DNA of 32,424 nucleotides, taken from NCBI RefSeq assembly GCF_902506435.1, contig NZ_LR733215.1, positions 2,603,642 to 2,636,065 of the forward strand. Direction: 5' to 3'. The translations under genes and the position numbers were made by a program. Under the pieces are notes generated by a model, which was not told the origin of the DNA, did no database searches, and saw nothing but the letters and a program-made list of their open reading frames with translations. Shown one piece after another: positions 1 through 7,934 of this stretch. Origin of the DNA: Nocardioides sp. AX2bis. GTDB taxonomy: Bacteria; Actinomycetota; Actinomycetes; Propionibacteriales; Nocardioidaceae. Position 1 is the stretch's first letter. Each line of letters begins with the position of its first letter.

Positions 1-100
1 GGGGGAGGCCACACCGGCGAGCCTACGCCCGCCGCGGGGCCGTGGTGCCGGAACCGCTCGGCCCGCGCTGTGACGTGGTCGGGCCGGAGAGGGGGACCTA

Positions 101-122
101 GGGGGGTAGCCGCGAGCCCCCC
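101..122. other. GC-only hairpin upstream of the glycan operon
   Basis: Six G (101-106) and six C (117-122) can pair around a 10-base loop. There is no T tract. It could be the remains of a terminator or a leader structure. The remaining bases of 1-236 show no gene and no promoter that I can defend. Confidence 0.25.
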
Positions 123-224
123 GACCGGCGAACGTGGGCTGCAGCGAAGGCAGGTGCTGTGCCCCGACCCACCGGCCGCCCTGAACCCCGCGCACCCTCG
201 TCCTCGAGTGGTGCGCCCGCGCCC

Positions 225-230
225 GAGAGG
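225..230 (+). promoter_or_regulatory. Ribosome binding site deciding start of first glycan gene
   Basis: GAGAGG lies six bases before ATG 237. No comparable site precedes the GTG at 159, which favours the shorter protein. Confidence 0.5.
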
Positions 231-236
231 TACGTC

Positions 237-1424
237 ATGAGCCCACGCCCAGCCGCCGCGCCACCGGCACCGCTCGTCGTCGCGTCCGTGCCTGCCGACC
301 ACCCGTACGTCCGTCACCTCGCCGCACCGGACACCGTCCAGGACGCGTCCGTCGTCCGCCTGCCCGACCCGGACCCGGACCACCCCGACGACCCGACCCG
401 CACCGCGCAGGGCCGCTGGTGGCCGCCGGCCATGCTGCGACCGGAGTGGGTGCCCGCGCGCGACGTCGACCTGCTGCACGTGCACTTCGGCTTCGACGAC
501 CGCACGCCGGCGCAGTTGCACGACCTCGTGACCGCCCTGCGCGACCGGCGCCGGGCGCTGGTGCTGACCGTCCACGACCTCCGCAACCCGCACCACACCG
601 ACCCCGCCCTCCTGATCGCCCAGCTCGACGTCCTCGTACCGGCCGCGGACGCGCTGCTGACCCTGACCGACGGCGCCGCGGACGAGGTCCTCGCCCGGTG
701 GGGCCGGCGCCCCACCGTGGTGCCGCACCCGCACGTGGTCGACCTCGACGTCATGCGTCGGGTGCGCGCGGCCCGCGCCGGCACTCCCACCAGCACTCCC
801 CGCGTCGGCGTCGCGGTCAAGGACCTCCGCGCCAACACCGACGTCCTGCGCCTGCTGCCGGCCCTGGAGGCCCTGGCGGGCGACGGGGTGCGTCCGGTGG
901 TCAGCATCCACCGCGCCACCCACGACCAGCCCCGCGACGACCGCGCCGCGCGCCTGGTCGCCTCCCTCGACGCCGCCCACGCCCGCGGGACGATCGAGCT
1001 GGTCGTGCACGAGCCGCTGGACGACGCCGCCCTCTGGTCGGCGGTCGCCGGGCTCGACGCGATGGTCCTGCCCTACCGCTTCGGCACCCACTCCGGCTGG
1101 CTCGAGATGTGCCACGACCTCGGCACCTCGGTGGTCGCGCCCAGCACCGGCCACTACGCGACGCAGGGGGCCGACACGACGTACGCCGCCGAGGCGGACT
1201 TCCCCGACGGCGAGGGCGCGGACACCGCGTCCGTCGTGGCCGCGGTCCACCGCGCGCTCGCCGCCCGCGCGGCCGGGCTGCCCGGTCTGGACGCGGACGC
1301 CCGCCACGCCCAGCGCGTCGCCGTCGCGCGCACCCACGACGTCGTCTACCGCGACGCGGTCCGCTCCGCAGCCGCCCGTCCCGCCCGTCCCGCCCGCACC
1401 AGCGCGAGCGAGGGCGCCGCGTGA
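237..1424 (+). CDS. GT-B-like glycosyltransferase (first gene of glycan operon)
   Basis: Predicted 395-residue cytoplasmic protein resembling family 1/4 glycosyltransferases, which move a sugar from a nucleotide donor to a growing glycan. The N-terminal half has a Rossmann-like strand (VVASVP), then DVDLLHVHFGF and LVLTVHDLRNP, typical of GT-B acceptor domains. The C-terminal half has LDAMVLPYRFGTHSGWLEM and LGTSVVAPSTGHY, in the place where donor-binding loops lie. A GTG at 159 would add 26 proline/serine-rich residues. I chose ATG 237 because GAGAGG (225-230) sits six bases ahead. The C-terminus is an Ala/Arg/Pro-rich tail. It overlaps the next gene by 4 bases (GTGA), so it is probably translationally coupled. 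The classical C-terminal E-x7-E motif is not clear, so it could be a divergent or acceptor-specific member. Substrate unknown. Confidence 0.75.
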   Translation: MSPRPAAAPPAPLVVASVPADHPYVRHLAAPDTVQDASVVRLPDPDPDHPDDPTRTAQGRWWPPAMLRPEWVPARDVDLLHVHFGFDDRTPAQLHDLVTALRDRRRALVLTVHDLRNPHHTDPALLIAQLDVLVPAADALLTLTDGAADEVLARWGRRPTVVPHPHVVDLDVMRRVRAARAGTPTSTPRVGVAVKDLRANTDVLRLLPALEALAGDGVRPVVSIHRATHDQPRDDRAARLVASLDAAHARGTIELVVHEPLDDAALWSAVAGLDAMVLPYRFGTHSGWLEMCHDLGTSVVAPSTGHYATQGADTTYAAEADFPDGEGADTASVVAAVHRALAARAAGLPGLDADARHAQRVAVARTHDVVYRDAVRSAAARPARPARTSASEGAA

Positions 1425-2551
1425 CGGCGGTCGTGGCGGGCCCGCCGCCCACGAGCACCGTCGGCGGCGGGTCCGGACCACGGCTGCGCGTCGCCGTGAT
1501 CGGGCCGGCCCGCTTCCCGCTGGTCGAGCCCTTCGCCGGCGGCCTCGAGGCCCACACCCACGCCCTCGTCGTCGGCCTGCGCCGCCGCGGCCACGCGGTC
1601 ACCGTCTTCGCCGCCCCCGGCAGCGACCCCCGCCTGGCCGCTGTCGACCTCGCGGTCGACACCTTCGCCAGCAGCCCCGCGGCCCGCGCCGACGTCGGCG
1701 CGCCCCCGGAGCGCTGGATGCGCGAGCACCACGCGTACCTCGACCTCATGCTCGGCCTGCGCCGCCGCACCGGGCGCCGCTTCGACGTCGTCCACGACAA
1801 CTCTTTGCACCACCTGCCGATCGCGATGGCCGACGTCCTCGACGAGCCCGTCGTCACCACGCTGCACACCCCGCCCGTGCCGTGGCTGGAGTCGGCCGCC
1901 GCGCTGGCCTCGGAGCGGCACCGGTTCGTCGCGGTCAGCGACGCCACCGCCCGCTCCTGGCGGCACGCCCTGCACGCCGAGGTCGTGCCCAACGCCGTCG
2001 ACACCGAGGCCTGGTACGCCGGCCCGGGCGGCCGCCGCGCGCTCTGGTCGGGCCGCCTGGTGCCCGAGAAGGCGCCCCACGAGGCGGTGCTCGCGGCCCG
2101 CGCCGCCGGGGTGGCCATCGACCTGGCCGGACCGGTGCTCGACCGCGCCTACTTCGAGCAGCAGGTGCGCCCGCTGCTGGCCGAGGACGCCCGCTACCTC
2201 GGCCACCTCGGCCGGGCCGCGCTGCGCCACGTCGCCGCGCACTCCTGCGTGGCGGTGGTGACCCCCGCCTGGGAGGAGCCGTTCGGGCTGGTCGCGATCG
2301 AGGCGCTCTCCAGCGGCACCCCCGTCGCCGCCTACGCCCGGGGCGCGCTCCCGGAGATCCTCACCGACGGCGTCGGCGCCCTCGCCGAGCCGGGCGACGT
2401 CGCCTCCCTGGCCCGGGCGATCAGGACCGCGGCCCAGCTCGACCGGGGCGCGGCCCGCGAGCACGCGGTGCGGCACTACTCCCACGACGTCATGCTCGCC
2501 GCGTACGAGCGGGTCTACGCCCGCGCCGACCAGGGCGACCTGGTCGCGTGA
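1421..2551 (+). CDS. GT4-family glycosyltransferase
   Basis: A 376-residue GT-B retaining glycosyltransferase. After an approximately 18-residue Gly/Pro leader comes RVAVIGPARFPLVEPFAGG and LEAHTHALVVGLRRRGHAV, the usual start of GT4 enzymes, with the glycine loop that contacts the donor phosphate. The C-terminal domain begins at LWSGRLVPEKAPHEAV. It carries TPAWEEPFGLVAIEALSSG, the EPFG/E-x7-E signature in which two glutamates hold the nucleotide sugar, followed by GTPVAAYARGALPEI. Length is normal for the family. The GTG start overlaps the upstream stop (GTGA) and the same happens at the 3' end. It is the most canonical glycosyltransferase of the operon. The sugar donor and acceptor cannot be read from sequence. 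Confidence 0.9.
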   Translation: MTAVVAGPPPTSTVGGGSGPRLRVAVIGPARFPLVEPFAGGLEAHTHALVVGLRRRGHAVTVFAAPGSDPRLAAVDLAVDTFASSPAARADVGAPPERWMREHHAYLDLMLGLRRRTGRRFDVVHDNSLHHLPIAMADVLDEPVVTTLHTPPVPWLESAAALASERHRFVAVSDATARSWRHALHAEVVPNAVDTEAWYAGPGGRRALWSGRLVPEKAPHEAVLAARAAGVAIDLAGPVLDRAYFEQQVRPLLAEDARYLGHLGRAALRHVAAHSCVAVVTPAWEEPFGLVAIEALSSGTPVAAYARGALPEILTDGVGALAEPGDVASLARAIRTAAQLDRGAAREHAVRHYSHDVMLAAYERVYARADQGDLVA

Positions 2552-3579
2552 GCACCGGGCGCCCCGTCACGATCGGCTACTACGTCCACCACCACGGCTC
2601 GGGCCACGCGCACCGCGCCACCGCCGTGGCCGGCGAGCTGCACCGCCGTGGTGCCCTGGTCACCGGGCTGTCGTCGGCACCCCGCCCGACCGGCTGGCCC
2701 GGGGAGTGGGTGGCGCTGGACCGCGACGACGACCCGGCCGTCGCCGACCCCGATGCGGTGGACGCCACGGCGCACGGACGGCTGCACTGGGTGCCACAGC
2801 ACCACCGCGGCCTCGCCCGTCGTACGGCGCAGCTGTCGGCCTGGCTGGCCGACGCCGACCCCGACGTGGTGGTCACCGACGTCTCGCAGGAGGCGACCCT
2901 GCTGGCGCGCCTGCACGGCGTGCCCGTCGTCTCGGTCGTGCTGCCGGGCCGCCGCGACGACGCCGCCCACGCCCTGGGGCTCGGCGTCTCGGCCGAGGTC
3001 GTGTCGTTCTGGCCGCCCGCCGCGGACGGGATGTCGCCCGGGCTGCCCGACGACGTCGCGGCCCGGCTGCGACCGCTGGGCGGGCTGTCCCGCTTCGCGC
3101 CGGAACCGTCCCCGGTCGCGGGAGCAGCCTCGGGCTCGGTCGTGGTGCTCGCCGGGACCGGCGGCGGCTCCGAGGTCCTGCAGGAGGCCGCCGCCCGCGG
3201 CGCCGCCGCGGCGCCGGACCTGGCGTGGCGGGTGCTCGGACCGGGGTCGTGGAGCACCGACCCGTGGGCCGAGATCCGGGCCGCCGACGTGGTGGTCACC
3301 GCGGCCGGCCAGAACTCGCTGGCCGAGGTCGCGGCCGCCCGCGTCCCCGCCGTGGTCGTCCCGCAGGACCGCCCGCACGACGAGCAGCGCACGACCGGCC
3401 GCGTCCTGGCCGGTGACGCCTGGCCGGCCCTGGTCGTCGACGACCCGGCCACCGCCGACTGGGCGGACCTCGTACGACGCGCGGCCCGCCTCGACGGCGG
3501 CCGCTGGGCGGCCTGGGTCGACGGCGGCGCCGCCGCCCGGATGGCCGACGTCGTCCTCACGGCCGGGGTGCGGCCGTGA
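2548..3579 (+). CDS. GT28/MurG-like glycosyltransferase
   Basis: A 343-residue GT-B glycosyltransferase. It opens with ITIGYYVHHHG-type sequence (IGYYVHHHGSGHAHRA), a glycine/histidine loop like those of MurG-type and UDP-glucuronosyl-type enzymes. The C-terminal domain has VVVLAGTGGGSEVL and ADVVVTAAGQNSLAEVAA, followed by VPAVVVPQDRPHDEQ, the region that in GT28 enzymes closes over the nucleotide sugar. No signal peptide or membrane segment is seen, so it acts in the cytoplasm or at the inner membrane face. It overlaps both neighbours by four bases. The MurG likeness is in fold only. It is not the peptidoglycan MurG, which normally sits in the dcw cluster. Confidence 0.85.
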   Translation: MSTGRPVTIGYYVHHHGSGHAHRATAVAGELHRRGALVTGLSSAPRPTGWPGEWVALDRDDDPAVADPDAVDATAHGRLHWVPQHHRGLARRTAQLSAWLADADPDVVVTDVSQEATLLARLHGVPVVSVVLPGRRDDAAHALGLGVSAEVVSFWPPAADGMSPGLPDDVAARLRPLGGLSRFAPEPSPVAGAASGSVVVLAGTGGGSEVLQEAAARGAAAAPDLAWRVLGPGSWSTDPWAEIRAADVVVTAAGQNSLAEVAAARVPAVVVPQDRPHDEQRTTGRVLAGDAWPALVVDDPATADWADLVRRAARLDGGRWAAWVDGGAAARMADVVLTAGVRP

Positions 3580-4385
3580 GCACCGCCGTCGTCACGATCG
3601 TCCACGGCCGGGCCGCGCACCTGCGCCGCCAGCACGCCTCGCTCCTGGCCGACCCGCCCGACCACTGGGTCGTGGTGGCGATGGACGACCCGTCCGTCGC
3701 CGGGTGGCGCCCCGACCGGCTCGTCCCCGACGTGGTCGAGGTCGACCGCGACCCCCTCGGGCTGCCGCTCGCGGCGGCCCGCAACGCCGGCGCCCGGCGC
3801 GCCCGCGAGCTCGGCGCCGACGTGCTCGTGCACCTCGACGTCGACTGCCTGGCCGGCGACGGCCTGGTGACGGCGTACGCCGCGGCCGTCCGCTCCCGGC
3901 CCGGCCGCGTGTGGTGCGGCCCGGTCACCTACCTCCCCCCGGCCCCGCCGGAAGGCTACGACCTGGCTCGTCTGCCCGAGGCCGACGCGCCCCACCCCGC
4001 CCGGCCGGCACCGGCCCCGGGCGCGCAGGAGGACTCCGAGGACTGGGACCTGTTCTGGTCGCTGTCCTTCGCGCTGGCCGCCGACGACCTCGCCGCGCTC
4101 GGCGGCTTCTGCGAGGAGTACGTCGGGTACGGCGGCGAGGACACCGACGCCGCCCAGCTCGCGCGCCGCACCGGGCTCGGGCTGACCTGGCTCGGCGGCG
4201 CCCGGGCGTACCACCAGCACCACCCGGTCAGCAGCCCGCCGGTCGAGCACGTCGCCGACATCGTGCGCAACGCCCACCTCTTCCACCGCCGGTGGGGCTG
4301 GTGGCCGATGGCCGGCTGGCTGGAGGCGCTCAGCGAGCGCGGGCTGGTCCGGCTCGGACCCGACGGCTGGGAGCTGGTCGGGTGA
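3576..4385 (+). CDS. GT-A (family 2-like) glycosyltransferase with galactosyltransferase-type C-terminus
   Basis: A 269-residue GT-A enzyme. The metal-binding DxD is DVD at residues 88-90, in VLVHLDVDC, after the nucleotide-binding half that contains LPLAAARNAGARRA. The C-terminal acceptor part has GGFCEEYVGYGGEDTD (about 176-191), the GGEDxD motif of the galactosyltransferase C-terminal domain in family 2/27 enzymes. This motif supplies the catalytic acid or base. A Trp-rich stretch (HRRWGWWPMAGW) near the end may bind acceptor sugar. GTG start, overlapped by the previous gene. The same motif returns in the last gene of the operon, so the two GT-A enzymes may be distant paralogues. Confidence 0.87.
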   Translation: MSTAVVTIVHGRAAHLRRQHASLLADPPDHWVVVAMDDPSVAGWRPDRLVPDVVEVDRDPLGLPLAAARNAGARRARELGADVLVHLDVDCLAGDGLVTAYAAAVRSRPGRVWCGPVTYLPPAPPEGYDLARLPEADAPHPARPAPAPGAQEDSEDWDLFWSLSFALAADDLAALGGFCEEYVGYGGEDTDAAQLARRTGLGLTWLGGARAYHQHHPVSSPPVEHVADIVRNAHLFHRRWGWWPMAGWLEALSERGLVRLGPDGWELVG

Positions 4386-5362
4386 GCGCCCTGGTCGGCA
4401 CGGCCGCCCGTACCCCCGCCGAGCGGGCGCACTACGGCGACTTCTACGACGGCCCGCCCGCGCCCGGCGAGGGCGTCCCGCTGCTCGCGGTGATGGGCAA
4501 CTGCCAGGCGGAGTCGCTGCGGCTGGTGCTCGAGGACGACGACGTGCGCACGGTCCGGCTGCCCGCGATCCACGAGCTCGGCCCCGGCGACCTGGCACCG
4601 CTGCACCGGCTGCTCCCGCGGCTCGACCTGCTGGTGAGCCAGCCGGTGGGCGCCGACTACCGCGGGCTCCCGCTGGGCACCGCCCAGCTGCTCGAGCGGG
4701 CCCGCCCCGACCTGCGGCACGTGCTGGTGCCGCCGGTGCGGCACGCCGGGCCGTACCCCTGCCACCTGGTCGTGCACCCGCCCGGCCTGGCCGACCCCGA
4801 CCCGCCGCTGGTGGCCTACCACGACGTGCGCACCGCCGTCCGCGCCGCGTGGCTGCGCGCCGGGCGCACCCCGCCGCCGGTGGGCGCCGCCCTCGGGCCG
4901 GCGCCCGACGCCGCGACGGTGGCCGCGGTCTGCGCGGACTCGCAGGCCCAGCTGGCCCTGCGCGAGACCCGGCACGGCACGGTGGTCGCCCACGACCTCC
5001 TGCTCGCCCCGACCTTCGCGCACCTGCGCACGGTCAACCACCCCGGCAACGCCCTGCTGGAGCCGCTGGGACGGCGGGTCCGCGCGGCGCTGGGCCTGGC
5101 CGACCGCCCGACCCGGATCGCCCGGCCGCTGCTGGACCACGTCCACGCACCGCGCGAGGCCTCGGTCGCCGCCGTGCTCGACCCGGGCGAGCCGGCGCGC
5201 GACCACTGGCTGCTGGGTGGGGTTGCGGTGCCCGTCGCGGAGGTCGAGGCCGCGCACCTGGCCTGGTACGCCACCCGCCCCGACGTGCTCGACGTCGTCC
5301 TGGACCGCTCGGTCGCGCTGTGCGGGCTGCTCGGGCTCGAGCTCCCGGGGGGTGCGTCGTGA
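4382..5362 (+). CDS. WcbI-family polysaccharide biosynthesis protein (putative acetyltransferase)
   Basis: A 326-residue protein of the WcbI family, known from capsule loci and proposed to acetylate or otherwise decorate capsular sugars using a CoA or PAP-type ligand. Seen here are the signature GNCQAESL (residues 39-46) just after a hydrophobic strand, and LLVSQPVGADYRGLPLGT, which is typical of the family. A late HPGNALLEPLG also fits. It lies in the middle of a run of glycosyltransferases and overlaps both neighbours by 4 bases, so it probably modifies the glycan they build. The acetyl-transfer role is a family hypothesis rather than a settled reaction. Confidence 0.8.
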   Translation: MSALVGTAARTPAERAHYGDFYDGPPAPGEGVPLLAVMGNCQAESLRLVLEDDDVRTVRLPAIHELGPGDLAPLHRLLPRLDLLVSQPVGADYRGLPLGTAQLLERARPDLRHVLVPPVRHAGPYPCHLVVHPPGLADPDPPLVAYHDVRTAVRAAWLRAGRTPPPVGAALGPAPDAATVAAVCADSQAQLALRETRHGTVVAHDLLLAPTFAHLRTVNHPGNALLEPLGRRVRAALGLADRPTRIARPLLDHVHAPREASVAAVLDPGEPARDHWLLGGVAVPVAEVEAAHLAWYATRPDVLDVVLDRSVALCGLLGLELPGGAS

Positions 5363-6342
5363 GCGCGCCACCGGTCCACCTCCTCCCCGACCTGCCCGGC
5401 CACGGCGTCACGCTGCACGCCTCGCAGGTCGCTGCGGCGGTCGGGGCGGACACCCTCGACCTGACCGCGCTGCTGGACCTCGCGCCCCAGCCGGTGCACG
5501 TGCACGTCACCGACCGCCTGCTCGGTGCCACCGGCGAGGAGACCTCCGCCCGGCTGGTCGCGCTCGGCCGGCGCCAGCCGATGACGGTCACGCTGCACGA
5601 CGTCCCGCAGCCCGGCGACGGACCGGTCTTCGCGCGGCGCGTGCCCGCGTACGCCGCCGTCCTCGCCGCCGCCCGCGGCTGGGTGGTCAGCTCCGAGCAC
5701 GAGCGGGCGCTGGTGCGACGCCACCTCGCCCCGACCGACGACGGCGCCGTGGTGCCGCTGCCGGTGATGCCGCTGCCGGTGCCGGACGGCGCCGGCCCGC
5801 GGACGTGCCCGGCCGACGGGCCGCTGGTCGTCGGCGTCCTCGGCTGGGTCTACCCCGGCAAGGGCCACGACGAGGTGCTGCGCGCCTGCGCCGGGGTCCG
5901 CCGCGACCGGTCGGGTCCGGTCGTCCTGCGTGCCCTCGGCCGGGTCGCCGCCGGCCACGACCACCTGCTCGACGAGCTCGCCGCGCTGGCCGCCGACCTC
6001 GACGTCGGGCTCGAGGTGAGCGGCTGGGTCGCCGACGCGGACCTGCCGGCGGCGCTGACCGACGTCGACGTCCCGGTCGCCGCCCACCACCACGTCTCGG
6101 CGTCGGGGTCGATGAACAGCTGGGTGGCGGCGCGGCGTCGGCCGCTGGTCACCGACGGGACGTACGCCCGGGAGATGGCCGCGCTGCGCCCCGGCACGCT
6201 GACCCTCGTCGACGACGACCTCGCCGCCGCGCTGGCCCGGGCTGCGGCCGACCCGGCGGGCACCTGGCTCGCCCCCGGAGTCGGTCTGGCACCGGGCCTG
6301 GACGAGGTCGCGGCGGCGTACCGCGCGTGGTGGTCGCGGTGA
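5359..6342 (+). CDS. Divergent GT-B-like glycosyltransferase
   Basis: A 327-residue protein. The first half (VHLLPDLPGHGVTLHASQV, then VTLHDVPQP) resembles a reduced GT-B acceptor domain. The second half starts with LVVGVLGWVYPGKGHDEVL, the strand, loop and lysine typical of GT4 donor domains, and continues through VSGWVADADLPAALTDVDV to an Ala/His-rich segment (VAAHHHVSASGS). The usual EPFG glutamate motif is replaced by SASGSMNSWVAARRRPLV, so catalysis or donor binding may differ from canonical GT4 enzymes. GTG start, 4-base overlaps on both sides. An alternative is a non-catalytic partner of another glycosyltransferase in the operon. Confidence 0.7.
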   Translation: MSAPPVHLLPDLPGHGVTLHASQVAAAVGADTLDLTALLDLAPQPVHVHVTDRLLGATGEETSARLVALGRRQPMTVTLHDVPQPGDGPVFARRVPAYAAVLAAARGWVVSSEHERALVRRHLAPTDDGAVVPLPVMPLPVPDGAGPRTCPADGPLVVGVLGWVYPGKGHDEVLRACAGVRRDRSGPVVLRALGRVAAGHDHLLDELAALAADLDVGLEVSGWVADADLPAALTDVDVPVAAHHHVSASGSMNSWVAARRRPLVTDGTYAREMAALRPGTLTLVDDDLAAALARAAADPAGTWLAPGVGLAPGLDEVAAAYRAWWSR

Positions 6343-7661
6343 GGGGCCGCACCGTCCCCGGCAACCGCTGGGACCTGCTGGCCGACGTTCCCGCGCCGCC
6401 CCCGAGGGTGACCGTGGTCGTCACGCACTACCAGCAGCCCCGCGAGCTGGCGCGGACCCTGCGCGCGCTGGCCCGCCAGGACCACCCGGCCGACCTGCTG
6501 CAGGTGGTGGTCGCCGACGACGGCTCGTCCGAGCCGCCGCGGGTGCCCGCCGGGGTCATGGTGGTCACGCACGTCCACGACGGGTTCGGGGCCGCGAAGG
6601 CGCGCAACCGCGGCGCCGCGGCGGCGACCGGCGACGTCCTGGTCTTCCTCGACGCCGACACCACGCCGGAGCCCGGGTACGTCTCCCGCGTCGCCCGCCT
6701 GCCCGGCCTGGCCCCCGAGGTCGTCACCACCGGACGGCGCCGGCACGCCGACCTGTCGGGAGTGCCGACCGACGCCGACGTCGAGGTCGCGGGTCCCGCG
6801 CACGAGCTGGCCTCCCCCACCTGGCTGCGCGACGAGCTGGCGTGGAGCAGGGACCTGCTCGACGCCGACGAGACCTCGCTGCGCCTGGTGCTCGGCGCGG
6901 TCGTGTCCTGCTCGGCGGCGATGTTCGCGGCGGCCGGCGGCTTCGACGAGACCTTCGACCGGTACGGCGGGGAGGACTGGGAGTGGGCGCACCGCGCCTG
7001 GACCCACGGCGCGCTGCTGGCACACGTGCCCGAGGCGGTGGCCTGGCACGACGGCCCCGACCGCGCCGAGCGGCCCGGCTGGGGCACCGAGGGCGAGGGA
7101 CGGGAGCGGCTGCTGGCCGAGACCCTCGCCGTCGGCGCCCGGATCCCCGCGCCGGGCCTGGGCCCGGCCGGTCTGTCCCCCGACGGCGCGGCCGACCCGC
7201 TGGTCACCCTCGACGCCGGGCTCGGCGGCGACGCCCTGGTGGTGGCGGTCGACAGCCTGCTGGCCGCCCTCCCCCGCGCCCGGGTGCTCGCCATGCCGGA
7301 GCAGCACGCGCTGCTGCTCGGCGACCACCGCGTGGTGGTGCACCCCGCCGGGGCCGACCACCTCGCGGCGGCACCCGCCCGGACCGCGTGGCGCCGCCTG
7401 CACCTGCACGCCGCGGTCAGCGGGCCGCCCGCGGCCTGGACCGAGCACGCCGACCTGCTGCGGGGCGCCGACGCCGCGGGGCACGTCGCGGTGACCCGCG
7501 GCGGGGCTCCGCTCGTGACGTGGTCGACGCTGCGCGCCGAGCGCCGCGCCGCGCGGTGGGGACGCGAGGACCTGCACCCCCGGCTCGCCCGCCCGGCCTC
7601 GGGGCTGACGGTGGTCGGCGGCGACGTGACCGTCCAGGCGCGCTGGGGCGGTTGGCGCTGA
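6339..7661 (+). CDS. GT2-family glycosyltransferase with unassigned C-terminal region
   Basis: A 440-residue protein. Residues 23-240 are a GT-A domain: VTVVVTHYQQP, the ADDGSS motif (59-64), DADTT (105-109) as the metal-binding DxD, and GGFDETFDRYGGEDWEW (200-216) with the galactosyltransferase-type GGEDxE acceptor motif. Residues about 270-440 are not part of a normal GT-A fold. They hold ARVLAMPEQHALLLGDHR and end TVVGGDVTVQARWGGWR, and I do not recognise them. No membrane segment. This is the last gene of the glycan operon, and an inverted repeat begins four bases after its stop codon. Confidence 0.83.
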   Translation: MRGRTVPGNRWDLLADVPAPPPRVTVVVTHYQQPRELARTLRALARQDHPADLLQVVVADDGSSEPPRVPAGVMVVTHVHDGFGAAKARNRGAAAATGDVLVFLDADTTPEPGYVSRVARLPGLAPEVVTTGRRRHADLSGVPTDADVEVAGPAHELASPTWLRDELAWSRDLLDADETSLRLVLGAVVSCSAAMFAAAGGFDETFDRYGGEDWEWAHRAWTHGALLAHVPEAVAWHDGPDRAERPGWGTEGEGRERLLAETLAVGARIPAPGLGPAGLSPDGAADPLVTLDAGLGGDALVVAVDSLLAALPRARVLAMPEQHALLLGDHRVVVHPAGADHLAAAPARTAWRRLHLHAAVSGPPAAWTEHADLLRGADAAGHVAVTRGGAPLVTWSTLRAERRAARWGREDLHPRLARPASGLTVVGGDVTVQARWGGWR

Positions 7662-7665
7662 CGGC

Positions 7666-7798
7666 GCCGACGAAAGAACGTACACAGCCCGTCGCCGGCC
7701 CGACCTGCCCGCCGACGGCGCCGCATCGTCGCAGGTCAGCCGGGTGTGTCTCCGGGCGCGCTCACGGCGGGACGGCTTGTGTACGTTCTTTCGTCGGC
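7666..7798. repeat. 133-base element bounded by 28-base inverted repeats
   Basis: The left arm (7666-7693) and the reverse complement of the right arm (7771-7798) agree at 26 of 28 bases. The first 21 are identical and contain GAAAGAACGTACACA. The 77-base middle is GC-rich and can fold on itself, for example CGACCTGC with GCAGGTC. No target-site duplication is visible at the outer ends and no reading frame is convincing. It begins four bases after the glycan operon stop and ends about 137 bases before the HAD gene. It could be a miniature inverted-repeat element, a very large bidirectional terminator or a paired operator. The rest of this intergenic stretch (7799-7934) shows nothing clear. 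Confidence 0.75.
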
Positions 7799-7934
7799 AT
7801 CCGCCTGGTCGTCCCGCGTAGTGATCGCGCGACGCTCGGATGGGGCGGCCCGCTGACCTGCAGCGACGCGAGCAGCCCGGGCCGTGGCTCCACCTTCACT
7901 ACGCAGGACGACCGGCCTCGGTGAGGATGGGGGC

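Noticed and set aside
159..236. Longer N-terminus for the first glycosyltransferase from GTG 159
   Set aside because: It adds a Pro/Ser-rich segment with no ribosome binding site, whereas ATG 237 has GAGAGG at six bases.
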